Made by a program: the position numbers and the translations under genes
Notes under the pieces: generated by a model
Told to the model about the DNA's origin: nothing
Seen by the model: only the letters and a program-made list of their open reading frames with translations
Database searches by the model: none
In this document: piece after piece, positions 56,701 to 62,502 of the stretch
Layout: every line of letters begins with the position of its first letter
Numbering within the stretch: the first letter of the stretch is position 1
Assembly: GCA_030278955.1 (NCBI GenBank)
Contig: JAOANR010000005.1
Coordinates: 31,549,849 to 31,613,848, forward strand
DNA length: 64,000 nt
Source: Hygrophila difformis
Lineage: Eukaryota; Streptophyta; Magnoliopsida; Lamiales; Acanthaceae
Direction of reading: 5' to 3'

Positions 56701-56751
56701 TATGGATTTGGAAGTTTAGTTGGAGTGGTCATCGGCTTCATATATTTCTGA
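26198..56751 (+). CDS. LRR receptor-like protein, 8 exons over 30.5 kb, kinase-less
   Basis: Coding parts are 26198-26618, 26779-26850, 28139-28210, 40411-40482, 43182-43253, 43685-43753, 54930-55217 and 55556-56751: 2262 nt, 754 codons with stop, no frame break. Residues 1-30 form a signal peptide (cleavage after ANA). An LRR N-cap follows with the pair [10 protein letters not shown], then plant-type LRRs (xxIPxxIGxLxxLxxLxLxxNxLSG). Near residue 540 an island-like segment (about 56095-56245) precedes a final LRR block, a C-cap with ALCGIPL, and a helix [19 protein letters not shown] ending at the stop. There is no kinase, so it would need a partner such as SOBIR1 at the plasma membrane (known for RLPs, inferred here). 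Exons 1-7 resemble LRR-kinase XII ectodomains; exon 8 resembles Cf-type RLPs. Further LRR exons in the big introns could exist unseen. Confidence 0.8.
26733..26767. repeat. (TA)n microsatellite in intron 1
   Basis: Uninterrupted TA dinucleotides, about 17 units, 12 bp before the exon 2 acceptor. Confidence 0.9.
26779..26850 (+). CDS. Receptor gene exon 2: one LRR
   Basis: 72 nt, acceptor AATAATAG/GA and donor TCAG/GTATCA. Encodes [20 protein letters not shown] between split Gly codons. Confidence 0.85.
27028..27961. mobile_element. CACTA-type MITE in intron 2, split by another MITE
   Basis: Left end CACTGCAAATACTAATTATT; the right end read inward is CACTACAAATACAATTTTTG. Inverted similarity continues about 65 bp (TGTAATAGGC, TTGGTATTTTA-GCC). 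Near the left end a second inverted pair, GAATTATTGGTATTTTA/TAAAATACCAATAATTC (27070-27155), forms a hairpin. The 464-bp element at 27308-27771 sits inside; without it and its duplication the host is about 467 bp. Confidence 0.65.
27308..27771. mobile_element. PIF/Harbinger-like MITE nested in the CACTA-type MITE
   Basis: Starts GAGGGTGTTTGGAATGGC and ends GCCAATCCAAACGGGCCC, flanked by TAA on both sides (27305-27307, 27772-27774). Interior rich in GCTTTTGGCTTTTGC and its complement GCAGAAGC. 464 bp, no coding. Confidence 0.85.
28139..28210 (+). CDS. Receptor gene exon 3: one LRR
   Basis: 72 nt, acceptor GATTACAG/GT and donor ACAG/GTATGA. Encodes [20 protein letters not shown]. Confidence 0.85.
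28689..32751 (-). pseudogene. LINE ORF2 (endonuclease, reverse transcriptase, RNase H)
   Basis: Starts [15 protein letters not shown]. Endonuclease residues are visible in [23 protein letters not shown] and [64 protein letters not shown], and the catalytic LIFADDLIL near 30670. After a thumb region, RNase H shows [24 protein letters not shown] and [14 protein letters not shown], ending GAWFPGH at 28689. Disruptions include a TAG after LLDVLR (about 32660), frameshifts near 31150, 30850, 30480 and 28880, and decay in the zinc region around 29700. Not active as it stands. Confidence 0.9.
32790..34124 (-). pseudogene. LINE ORF1 (DUF4283 and CCHC zinc knuckle)
   Basis: Begins [23 protein letters not shown]4283-like core follows ([58 protein letters not shown]). 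The knuckle is C-NS-C-K(stop)YE-H-SSSG-C: spacing CX2CX4HX4C is preserved, but a TGA falls inside, plausibly from CGA by deamination. A frameshift follows in the Pro/Gly-rich linker (33250-32800). The normal role is RNA binding in the LINE particle. Confidence 0.85.
34290..34510. mobile_element. Long-TIR MITE next to the LINE insertion
   Basis: Left arm ATCCATCCCATCCACCCCC-TATGACAATTA pairs with right arm TAATTGTCACAAGGG-TGTGGATGGGATAGAT, and similarity continues outward to about 65 bp. The core is ACATCAGTTTTAATTG. Outer borders are uncertain, partly because the LINE inserted about 12 bp away. Confidence 0.55.
34560..35835. other. Non-coding retroelement-derived sequence
   Basis: No gene seen. 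On the minus strand around 35455-35410 there is TTGCAATGAGGACATTGCAT...GTGTGGGGGATGA, a phrase typical of the purine-tract region of plant LARD/Tat elements. 35580-35665 has ATTTAATTAGAT-type short repeats. The 3' portion up to TTATAACA (about 35838) is probably the LTR end of the gypsy element that follows. Confidence 0.4.
35838..40070 (+). mobile_element. Ty3/gypsy chromovirus-like element in intron 3, decayed, no 3' LTR
   Basis: In order: gag ([40 protein letters not shown]), zinc knuckle, protease, RT, RNase H, integrase, ending in HPVFQFYNF near 40065 where the chromodomain should begin. The 5' LTR is not delimited. Same strand as the receptor gene. Confidence 0.8.
35864..40065 (+). pseudogene. 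Gypsy gag-pol polyprotein remnant
   Basis: Knuckle region [18 protein letters not shown] lacks the last Cys. Protease [11 protein letters not shown] (about 37010) keeps the DSG triad but lies across a frameshift. [56 protein letters not shown] (about 38050). RNase [12 protein letters not shown]. Tether DALSRRE. Integrase zinc and core: [36 protein letters not shown], then KSIVTDRK. C-terminal [12 protein letters not shown]. Many stops and frame changes; a stop precedes [14 protein letters not shown] at 37523. Confidence 0.85.
40411..40482 (+). CDS. Receptor gene exon 4: one LRR
   Basis: 72 nt, acceptor CTTGACAG/GT and donor TCAG/GTATAA. Encodes [20 protein letters not shown]. It lies 12.2 kb after exon 3. 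Confidence 0.85.
41145..41514. mobile_element. Stowaway-like MITE within the MULE-like element, itself interrupted
   Basis: Left TTCCATCCGTCTCATTTAATTTG, right ACTGGGACGGAGAGAG followed by TA. The interior AACAAGACCTAACTCAACTA is the reverse of GAGTTGGGTCTTGTTAG in the 24958-25214 copy. Confidence 0.65.
41390..41493. mobile_element. Short MITE, copy 2 of the 21836-21951 family
   Basis: Shares TGTGAGACAATATGCTCTTC and the CCAAACATCCCC end. CTGCTAGCGGAT occurs in both arms. The left terminus is truncated. Confidence 0.6.
42042..43181. other. Rest of intron 4, AT-rich
   Basis: No gene or clear TE end recognised; ends with the exon 5 acceptor. Confidence 0.4.
43182..43253 (+). CDS. Receptor gene exon 5: one LRR
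   Basis: 72 nt, acceptor GATTACAG/GA and donor ACAG/GTATGA. Encodes [20 protein letters not shown], very close to exon 3, as are the flanking intron borders; a recent exon duplication is likely. Confidence 0.85.
43285..43345 (-). repeat. Trace of a severely truncated LINE in intron 5
   Basis: A T-run followed by GGATTAGCCGAGGCTGGAGA resembles the minus-strand LINE end at 28611-28640 (T-run then GACAAGCCGAAGCCGGAGAA). Confidence 0.4.
43685..43753 (+). CDS. Receptor gene exon 6: one LRR, one codon short
   Basis: 69 nt, acceptor ATGCCAG/GA and donor TCAG/GTAAAA. Encodes [19 protein letters not shown], one residue fewer than its sisters; frame is kept. Confidence 0.8.
43795..43820. repeat. (ATA)n microsatellite
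   Basis: ATA/TAA triplets just inside intron 6. Confidence 0.8.
43979..44128. repeat. Inverted repeat with arms of about 25 bp
   Basis: GGTTAATGATCTCCCAGGCTA (about 43979) pairs with TAGCCTGGGAGATCAATAACC (about 44108-44128). The interior has TTTCGTCCGTT repeated. Possibly a small MITE; no target duplication read. Confidence 0.55.
44130..46230. other. Intron 6, AT-rich stretch
   Basis: No gene recognised. A short phrase (TAAACCGT-TTATAA/TCTAAATA...) repeats around 45190-45340. Confidence 0.35.
46235..46800. repeat. Degenerate minisatellite, about 24-32 bp unit
   Basis: The phrase TTGGTATGTGCTTTACCACA and variants (GGTATGTGGTTTACC, GATATGTGATTTACC, GGTACGTGGTTTAGC) recurs about 18-20 times with CAAATAT or AAGTT spacers. 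Open frames across it are artefacts. Confidence 0.8.
46801..47270. other. Probable LTR-element border sequence in intron 6
   Basis: Contains GGCCATATATATATATAGGCC (47147-47167), a palindrome around a (TA)n core, and GATCAACAATGG...CCATTGTTGATG (47000-47032), another inverted pair. No gene seen. Confidence 0.35.
47280..47510. repeat. CGTCGTA/TTACGACG tandem repeat block
   Basis: TTACGACGTGAAGCA starts at 47344 and 47436 (92 bp apart), with GTTAGCATCGTAG and TAGCGTCGTA words in both units. CGTCGTA and TACGACG are mutual complements, giving hairpin potential. Confidence 0.6.
47511..49106. other. Intron 6, non-coding
   Basis: 47570-47690 is rich in CGGCGACGG words. 47820-47910 has a local duplication (GATTTCATCTGTGAATT and TTTGATCTGTGAATTTC). 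The rest is AT-rich. No gene supported. Confidence 0.35.
49107..49305. repeat. Direct repeat of about 197 bp, left copy
   Basis: Matches 50106-50303 at roughly 90% by eye: ATAGCTTCAAT.AAAACTC, CATCAACTTAAAAAGTTCAT, AGTCTA.AGCTTACTCTTA, GCTTAATCCTCTAGACAAAG. The two copies bracket a LINE tail. Confidence 0.85.
49306..50105 (+). mobile_element. 5'-truncated LINE tail (RNase H end)
   Basis: Only the last part of ORF2 and a short 3' UTR remain, followed by AAAAAA at about 50106. It is inserted in intron 6 in the same direction as the receptor gene and bracketed by the 197-bp direct repeats. Confidence 0.75.
49451..50038 (+). pseudogene. LINE RNase H domain fragment (RVT_3 type)
   Basis: A 195-aa open frame. 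The acidic residues appear in [24 protein letters not shown] and [10 protein letters not shown]. The C-terminal motif is [18 protein letters not shown]. Upstream, [20 protein letters not shown] continues the same ORF2 in a frame disrupted near 49400. The fold looks complete but lacks RT. Confidence 0.85.
50106..50303. repeat. Direct repeat of about 197 bp, right copy
   Basis: See left copy at 49107-49305. Diverges after CCTTTAAGAC. Confidence 0.85.
50304..51451. other. Probable gypsy LTR/leader remnant
   Basis: TTTGTGTTAACA near 50866, followed by AATTGCCCTCTGTTTTTCAA, has the feel of an LTR end next to an internal leader. It precedes Tat-like integrase sequence. Frames at 50609-50866 and 50967-51419 show no known domain. 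Confidence 0.35.
51452..51620 (+). mobile_element. tRNA-derived SINE with target duplication
   Basis: A-box region ACTCCAATGGTCATC, B box GGTTCGATTCC (51507-51517), body CCGACCCCCTATCTCTCCCC, A9 tail. AATTCTCT at 51444-51451 matches AATTCTCT overlapping the tail end (51620-51627), a probable short target duplication. Confidence 0.75.
51742..52608 (+). pseudogene. Ty3/gypsy (Tat-like) integrase remnant
   Basis: Core: [47 protein letters not shown] followed by TAA where Gln is usual (CAA to TAA). After about 100 bp of broken frame it resumes as [20 protein letters not shown] and the C-terminal [34 protein letters not shown] and protease are absent. It lies in intron 6, sense orientation. Confidence 0.8.
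52609..53209. other. Downstream retroelement sequence
   Basis: Less AT-rich than its surroundings (52730-53050). No ORF or known domain; probably non-coding internal or LTR sequence of the element above. Confidence 0.35.
53210..53693. mobile_element. Stowaway-like MITE, copy 2, interrupted by a CACTA fragment
   Basis: Right end ATTACGGAGGAAG then TA. Interior words CACGCAATCAAATACGCAT and GCGATTAGACGAA continue, across the 53336-53569 insert, as TCTAACAACATC, matching the uninterrupted copy at 23187-23448. The left end is diffuse. Confidence 0.6.
53336..53569. mobile_element. CACTA transposon fragment with CGGTCGG subterminal repeats
   Basis: Right end TTTTCTTGTAGTG (53557-53569) is a CACTA terminus. 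Subterminal words GGTCGGTAACCCGGTCGG and GGTCGGCAAAC repeat. GAA at 53333-53335 and 53570-53572 fits a 3-bp target duplication. The left CACTA terminus is not recognisable. Confidence 0.7.
53802..54055. mobile_element. Stowaway-like MITE, copy 3
   Basis: Left CTTTCTTTGTTTTCATAAA and right TTTCACGGAAACAGAGATAG, flanked by TA (53800-53801, 54056-54057). Interior CGCACGCAATCCGATG and GATTCTAACAAGATTACAC match copy 1. Ends more diverged. Confidence 0.75.
54389..54842. mobile_element. PIF/Harbinger-like MITE in intron 6
   Basis: Starts GAGTCTGTTTGTTTTAAC and ends AGTCAAAACAAACAGGCTC; TTA on both sides (54386-54388, 54843-54845). 454 bp, 87 bp before the exon 7 acceptor. Confidence 0.85.
54930..55217 (+). 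CDS. Receptor gene exon 7: four LRRs
   Basis: 288 nt, exactly 4 x 72, acceptor TACGTACAG/GA and donor ACAG/GTACGC. Includes [15 protein letters not shown] and the Cys-containing [18 protein letters not shown] typical of subfamily XII ectodomains. Confidence 0.85.
55556..56751 (+). CDS. Receptor gene exon 8: RLP-type LRR block and membrane anchor
   Basis: 1196 nt, acceptor TTTCAG/GC. RLP-like phrases: [40 protein letters not shown], then the island-like [20 protein letters not shown], then [19 protein letters not shown]. The stop is TGA at TTCTGACAT, directly after the helix. The next codons (CAT AAA TGG CTC TGC) look like a short basic tail, so TGG-to-TGA at the stop is possible. Confidence 0.85.
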
Positions 56752-57185
56752 CATAAATGGCTCTGCTAAGCATATTTCTGTGCTGTCTTCATCTTAGAAA
56801 CCTGGCTGTTTGTTGATTTATGACTTTGTATTGTAATTTTCCCAATTTTAATAAGCTGCCTAGTGCCTACCCCTTGTTATATGTCGTCATTGTGCAAATT
56901 CTTAAGCCACATGTATAATTAAGTAAATATTTAAATCATTTAATGGTATATGTAGCTTTTAAATTTGCTTTAATAAATGTTGGGTATAGCCCAAGTCCAA
57001 CATTGACTTGAATTTAAATGTGCACCTAACCGTATTGATACAAGGTTTTTTTGGGAAGTGCTCAAAAACTTGGCCAAAACCCAACAATGTCATAATTAAG
57101 GAGTTACCCAAAAAAAAAAAAAAAATCATTTCCCATTTATTGTGTTACGTAAATCCCTCTAAATAAAATTCATATAAAAAAAGAA
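56752..57185 (+). promoter_or_regulatory. 3' UTR and downstream flank of the receptor gene
   Basis: AT-rich. TTTGTATTGTAATTTTCCC and TTTTAATAAGC (about 56825-56856) are plausible far-upstream and near-upstream polyadenylation signals. An A-run occurs at 57110-57124. Confidence 0.4.
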
Positions 57186-58560
57186 CTTTAACAATTTTTG
57201 AACCGTACGTAGCAGTTGTAATACGTAGAACCAATACTAATATCATAAGCCAGCAAGCCCCTTTTCACGTCCGTCATGGAGGCTCTAATGTGTTCAAACA
57301 ACTGGGATTCGTGTTTGGTGCCTTGTGTCGGTGCAAGATGAGGAGGTCTCGCATTGTGTGGTCCTTGGTTAGAAGCATTGATTGTTTGGAGTGAACCCAA
57401 GTCCCACATCGGAAATGGAAATAAAATTTGGATTGAATTTAACTATTTAAGTATTCATATAACTCAAATATTATAAGGCCTTAGCATGTACCAAATCACC
57501 TATCTCCGTCGGCTCATGATTTGCGATAATGTAGATTGAAGAAACTCGAATCCTATATCGGTGTAGAATGACCTAAGGAAAATGCTCGTATGCAAATATA
57601 TACCTTTATAAGTAAAGGTGAAAACGGTACGAATATGGTGGTATGGTATCATTTGAGGCGTGCAATATTTTTATTATTATTATTTTTTTAATCCAAAGCT
57701 TTAGGCTTTTCTTATCTGTTTTTTTTTCTTTTTTAGTTCTGTTGCACGATTTGTTTTTGAAATTTATAGTAAATATCCATACACAATTCATTATTTTTCT
57801 TACAATATATCATATATCTAAAATGTTAACCTATTTTGAAACTATTTATTCAAAATGTTAATCTCTATACGTAAAATGCTTACAAAAAACTAACAACCTA
57901 TATTTCCAAAATACTTAAATATTGAAAATAATTGAAAAATATTAATTACTACTACTAATTATTTAGTACCAAAAATTAAATAATTACATAACTTATAAAT
58001 TAAAATATAGATAGATGATTATATAATAAATAGAATAGTAAGTGGGTCCCCTAAATACCTACTTTTTGGTATTATTGTTGGTAGAAGAGTTTTATTTAGT
58101 GATAGAGGTATTTAACTTTTGAGATGACGCCGATACGAACCCTAAATACCTGGAATGGGAAATGTATTGTTGGAGAAGGCCTAACGTTGGGCAAGTTAAG
58201 GGTCACGTAAATATATGCACTGGTGAATGCTCCAAGTCCCGATTGCAGAATAGATCTAACATAGAGCATAAGCCGACTTGGTGTGAATATTGTTTGTCAT
58301 ATGCGTATAATATGAAATAATGGAGAAATTGTTGGAAAAAAGGGGTTTTGAGCTCCTTTTTGCGTAATGACGATATTTAATTTGGATTAATTAAATAGCG
58401 TATACGAATTCTACATTTTGCGTAGATTGTCGTAGTGCATTTATTTTCTCAAAACCGTTGTCGGGTGAGTGAGAAATAAGTGGTCGAAGTGGGTCATTGA
58501 ATGTGGCTAGTTGAAACGCTTATGTTTAAATGATTGTTAAAAAGTGGGTAAAGGCGGCGC
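57186..58560. other. Repeat-derived non-coding sequence
   Basis: CCCAAGTCCCACATCGG (about 57388) resembles words found in small LTR elements, but no pair of LTRs could be found. The rest is AT-rich. No gene supported. Confidence 0.3.
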
Positions 58561-59260
58561 ATCCCACATTGCTTGAGCAGTGGGAGTTGAATTAGTTTAT
58601 ATTGTTCTGCGTGTTAGAATCAATTAAACTAATGCAGGTTGGTCAAGTGCGGGGGAAGCCCACACGCGCGCGCCCGTCCCGTCCCGAGCCGCGCCGCGCC
58701 GTCGCCCGTGGACTTGGACTTGGGCTTTGGGTGGGCTTTGGGCCTGTCTAATTTTTTAGACAAAGTTTATTTGTCGAGCCCATGCGCCAAGCCTAGTCGT
58801 TGAAGCCCACGTTGATTTCAGCAGTTGTTGAAAACCATTTGAATTCAGCTGTTGAAAACCATTTGAATTCCAGCTGAAACCGCCCCATCAATGGCCACCG
58901 GCGGTTTCGTCTCCTCCAACGCCTATAAATGGCAGCATCAGGCAGTTTAGGCAACATACCATCTTCTGCACCTTTCTTCTTCTGCATAAGCTTCCTCCTC
59001 CTCCTCCCGACTCCCTCAGCCCTTTGTTCTGTTCGCCGGTCGTCGACGTTTGCGGTGCTGCTACGTCGAGGCTCTCGTCGTTTTACCTTTGGGGACGTTC
59101 TGCCGTTGCCGGAGCACTACCGGGGCATAAACGTCTTGCGGGAAGAGTTCCAAACTCGACTCGACGCTTCTGTTGTATTGCTGCATCCGTCCATTCCTAA
59201 CAGAAATATATCCTTTTTCTCTTCTTTTCTTTTTTTTTTTTTATTTGAATTTGAATTCAT
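58560..59260 (+). repeat. Probable LTR with promoter
   Basis: A GC-rich block (58655-58700, CGCGCGCGCCC and CGCGCCGCGCCG) is followed by two copies of GTTGAAAACCATTTGAATTC (about 58826 and 58850). Then come a TATA-like CCTATAAATGG (58921-58931) and a pyrimidine-rich leader (TTCTTCTTCTGC, CCTCCTCCTCCC). This is the layout of a copia-type LTR promoter. LTR borders were not found. Confidence 0.4.
58922..58930 (+). promoter_or_regulatory. TATA-box-like element
   Basis: CTATAAATG context preceding a CT-rich leader; probably an LTR promoter. Confidence 0.4.
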
Positions 59261-59331
59261 CATTTACTAATTTTTTTGCCCATTTAATCATATACATTAG
59301 CTAATTATAACCTATTTCAGTCTTTTTTCAC

Positions 59332-59838
59332 GGAAAGAATGCCAATTTGGTGTTGTAGCTTTGCACATTTTTTAATTTGGTACCATAAGTTTGGAATTTT
59401 CTAATTTGGTATCATAACTTTGCTAATAGTCCCCAAAATGGTCCCTTCGGGCCTTAATTACGTATATTTTCTGACATGGTACGAGATTAGTGTAAATAAT
59501 TGATTCAATTGTGTCACGTAGGTGCCACATGTACATTGACTGTGTTTAACTTACAAATGTGGATATTTTCTAACCTATTTGTTGCATACTTAGAGAGTGG
59601 GAAGGAGACCATTGGGTTAGAAATAGGGTTAGAAAGCCTACGTGGCACCTACATAGCACAACTAAATTAATTATTTATATTAATCTCATGCCACGTCAAC
59701 AAATGTGGGTGAGTAAGGCCCCATGAGACCATTTTGAACACCATTAGCAAAGTTATGGCACCAAATTAGAAAACTCCAAACTTATGGCACCAAATTGGAA
59801 AATGGCAAAAATTACGGCACCAAATTGATATTTTTTCC
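59332..59838. mobile_element. Long-TIR MITE, MULE-like
   Basis: About 95-bp terminal inverted repeats built of AATTTGGTACCATAA-type phrases: left GGAAAGAATGCCAATTTGGT, and right read inward GGAAAAAATATCAATTTGGT. The interior is also palindromic (CACGTAGGTGCCAC near 59517 against GTGGCACC near 59642). Flanks CTTTTTTCAC and CTCTTTCCAC agree at 8 of 10 positions. 507 bp. Confidence 0.75.
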
Positions 59839-60246
59839 CTCTTTCCACTAACACAAAAAAAATTAGCTGATCAAGTCAATTTCAGCTACCATGTAGCATT
59901 TTTTAGGTCAAATTAATCCATGTCAGTGCCCAACTCATCGGAATGGCGCCTCTTCTTCCTTCTTCACGACTGCCTTTCCCACCCTTCAAACCCGCGATAC
60001 ATCTCTTCAAAACTTTACTAAAAATGCAAGGAAATGAGGAGTTGGGTGGGTTGCAAGCATTATGATTAGCATTGAATGCACTGGTTATCTCAAATCATTG
60101 ATAGGGCCTAACCTAGGGAAGGTTCCGAGGGACAGCTAGAAAGTGGTATTGTGAGTAGTAGGCTCTTTCCGCTCATATCCCCTAGTAGAAATCTTATCCC
60201 GGCTCTACTTTGACATCCTCTTCTCAGCTCCTTTCTTTCTAAACCC
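59839..60246. other. Intergenic sequence
   Basis: Somewhat less AT-rich; no gene or TE end recognised. Confidence 0.35.
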
Positions 60247-61189
60247 TAGGGGTGATTAACGAGTAGAGCTACTCGAACTCGACTCGGGACTCGGCTCGGA
60301 AAAAACTCGACTCGTACTCGAAAACTTCGATTCGATTCGAGTAGTCGAGTATTTAATCGAGTATCGAGCTCGACCTCGAGTACAAGGTTACGATACTCGT
60401 CGAGTATCGAGTCGAGTACAGAGTCGAGTCGAGTAATTGACTGATTTTTTTTTAATTTTAAATTTTTCATATATTTTATATTTTTAATACTCCTACTTTT
60501 ATTTATCGTCCACTTTTATTTTGATCCATTAATAAATTCATGTTTAAATTTAAAAATAAAATATAATAATTCTGCGTTGGAAGAGGCAACCTTTCAATGC
60601 CTACGAGATCCTCGAGGGATTAGTCTTGGGCCCAATGTGGCTTGAGGATACCCGGTACACGTAAAAAATAAAATATAATTAATTATAATAATTATTTAAA
60701 TATAAAATAACAGAAAACTAAAATGAATAAAATTAAAATAGATTAATAATAGCATTATTGTTATAAAATTATAAAATAAATTTAAAATAACATAAGCTCT
60801 TAATATAATAAATTTATTTAGAAATTAAAAAATTAAATTTTAATATTGAAATATCTTATAAAAAATAAACTAAATTCATTAATTAAATAATAGAAAAATT
60901 AAAAATAAAAATAAAAAGAAAAGAAAATTAACTTTACAAACTAATAAAATTATACAATTAAATTAACAAAATAAAATAGAAGAAATTCAATGAACTGAAA
61001 AAATAAAAATAAAATAATTAAATAAATAAGTTCAATAATGAGATAAAAATAAATAATAATATAAATGATGTTAAAACATGGTATTATAATATAAATTGAT
61101 ACACAATTAAATAACATTATATCTCATGTTGTGACTTGTGAATTGCACAATTCGTTATCGAGTTCACCAAATACACTCATGTTGTGCAT

Positions 61190-61365
61190 TTGAGCACCAA
61201 TAGATCATATTCAGCTAAGAATACACACTCTAGATGGAGTAGTGATGTTGTGGGATGAGCCTGGAGCAACGACAACCCCACGATAATACCGCACACGCTT
61301 TAATATTTTAATGTAATTAAATGTCTTACACAAATATTGGAGTTACTCATAAATGTGACACATTT
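61190..61365. repeat. Diverged direct repeat, copy A
   Basis: Shares GGAGTAGTGATGTTGTGGGATGA, ATTCAGCTAA/ATTCGGCTAA and a TAATTAAATGTCTTA-type phrase with copy B at 61722-61890. Confidence 0.75.
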
Positions 61366-61721
61366 CTACTAACATTTACTATTACATTTGACAAATATAT
61401 CGAAATATGCACTATATAATCAAATTAATGCACTGAATATATGATGAATACTTATTGGCATATACTGTAAGTGAGGTCAAATGCATCCAACGCCTTATAT
61501 GTATTTAAGTTTGCGAGATTTCAATTTAACCGGGGTACAATATTAACCGGAAAATATCGAAAAAAGCACACCGATGGTTAAAATCATTATTCCAATATAA
61601 GAGACATGTGGTTACACAAAACCTAGCTCAAATGTTGGTATTGTGAGGTGATAAGTGGTACCCGAATATTATTCATTACCCAATTCACTAAATAATTCAA
61701 TAAATTCACTTATTACACATT

Positions 61722-61890
61722 CAGGTACTAATAAATCTTATTCGGCTAATACATACCCACTCTAAATGGAGTAGTGATGTTGTGGGATGAACCCGGAGTA
61801 ATGCAACACTAAGACACGGTTTAATAATTGACTGTAATAAAATGCCTTATATAAGTATTGAAGATACTTTTAAATATGATGAACTTGTAT
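61722..61890. repeat. Diverged direct repeat, copy B
   Basis: See copy A; about 530 bp downstream in the same orientation. Confidence 0.75.
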
Positions 61891-61959
61891 ATGTACTGTA
61901 ATATTTAAGAAATGTATGGTATTGCGTGCCAAATGGGAAAAAAATGAAAAATGAAAGAT

Positions 61960-62170
61960 GTTTTGCGACCAAAATTTTGGTCGCTAATTCGGTCTCGAGA
62001 TTAGCGACCAAACCAATTCGATCGCTGTTTCGGTCCCTAATTAGCTACTGAATGATTTTAGTCACAAATTCGATCGCTAACTAGCTACTAAATGGTTTCA
62101 GTCGCTAACTAGCTAATGAACCATTTTGATCGTAAATTCCGGTCGCTATACTGAAATTTTCTTGTAGTGT
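61960..62170. mobile_element. CACTA transposon terminus with GCGACC subterminal repeats
   Basis: Ends TTTTCTTGTAGTG at 62158-62170. Subterminal words GTCGCTAA, GATCGCTA and TAGCTACTGAATG repeat. A perfect 20-bp palindrome, GCGACCAAAATTTTGGTCGC, lies at 61965-61984. The opposite terminus was not found. Confidence 0.65.
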
Positions 62171-62502
62171 AAATTTTACAATAACTAGTCAAATATTTAT
62201 ATATCAAATTGAATCAAGTTTTTATGTCATATTTCCAAAATTTAAAATCAACACAAAAAAAAAAATCAAGCTTGAACTACTCGAGCTCGAGCTCGAACTC
62301 GATGGTACTTGAGCTCGAGCTCGAGAAAATGTAAAAAAAAATTTAAAAAAAATAATATAAGAGTTCGAGCTACTCGAGCTCGAGTGATGCTACTCGACTC
62401 GAGCTCGAGCTCGAGCTCGAGTAGCTCAAAAAGCAGTCAAGTCAAGCTCGAGTATCCCATTGCTCGAGCTCGACTCAACTCGATATCACCCCTAGTAAAT
62501 CC

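Larger units (their letters stand above)
60247..62494. mobile_element. hAT-like element with GAGTCGAGTA / GAGCTCGAGC ends
   Basis: Left TAGGGGTGATTAACGAGTAG, right CTCGATATCACCCCTA. Flanks CTAAACCC (60239-60246) and GTAAATCC (62495-62502) agree at 6 of 8 positions. Both ends carry CGAGTCGAGT or CTCGAGCTCGAGC arrays, like the 20181-20877 element. The AT-rich interior holds a duplicated segment and a CACTA terminus. No transposase. Confidence 0.65.

Noticed and set aside
58929..59270. 113-codon frame beginning MAASGSLGNIPSS with a hydrophobic start
   Set aside because: Signal-peptide-like look comes from a CT-rich leader downstream of a TATA-like box in a probable LTR; composition-driven.
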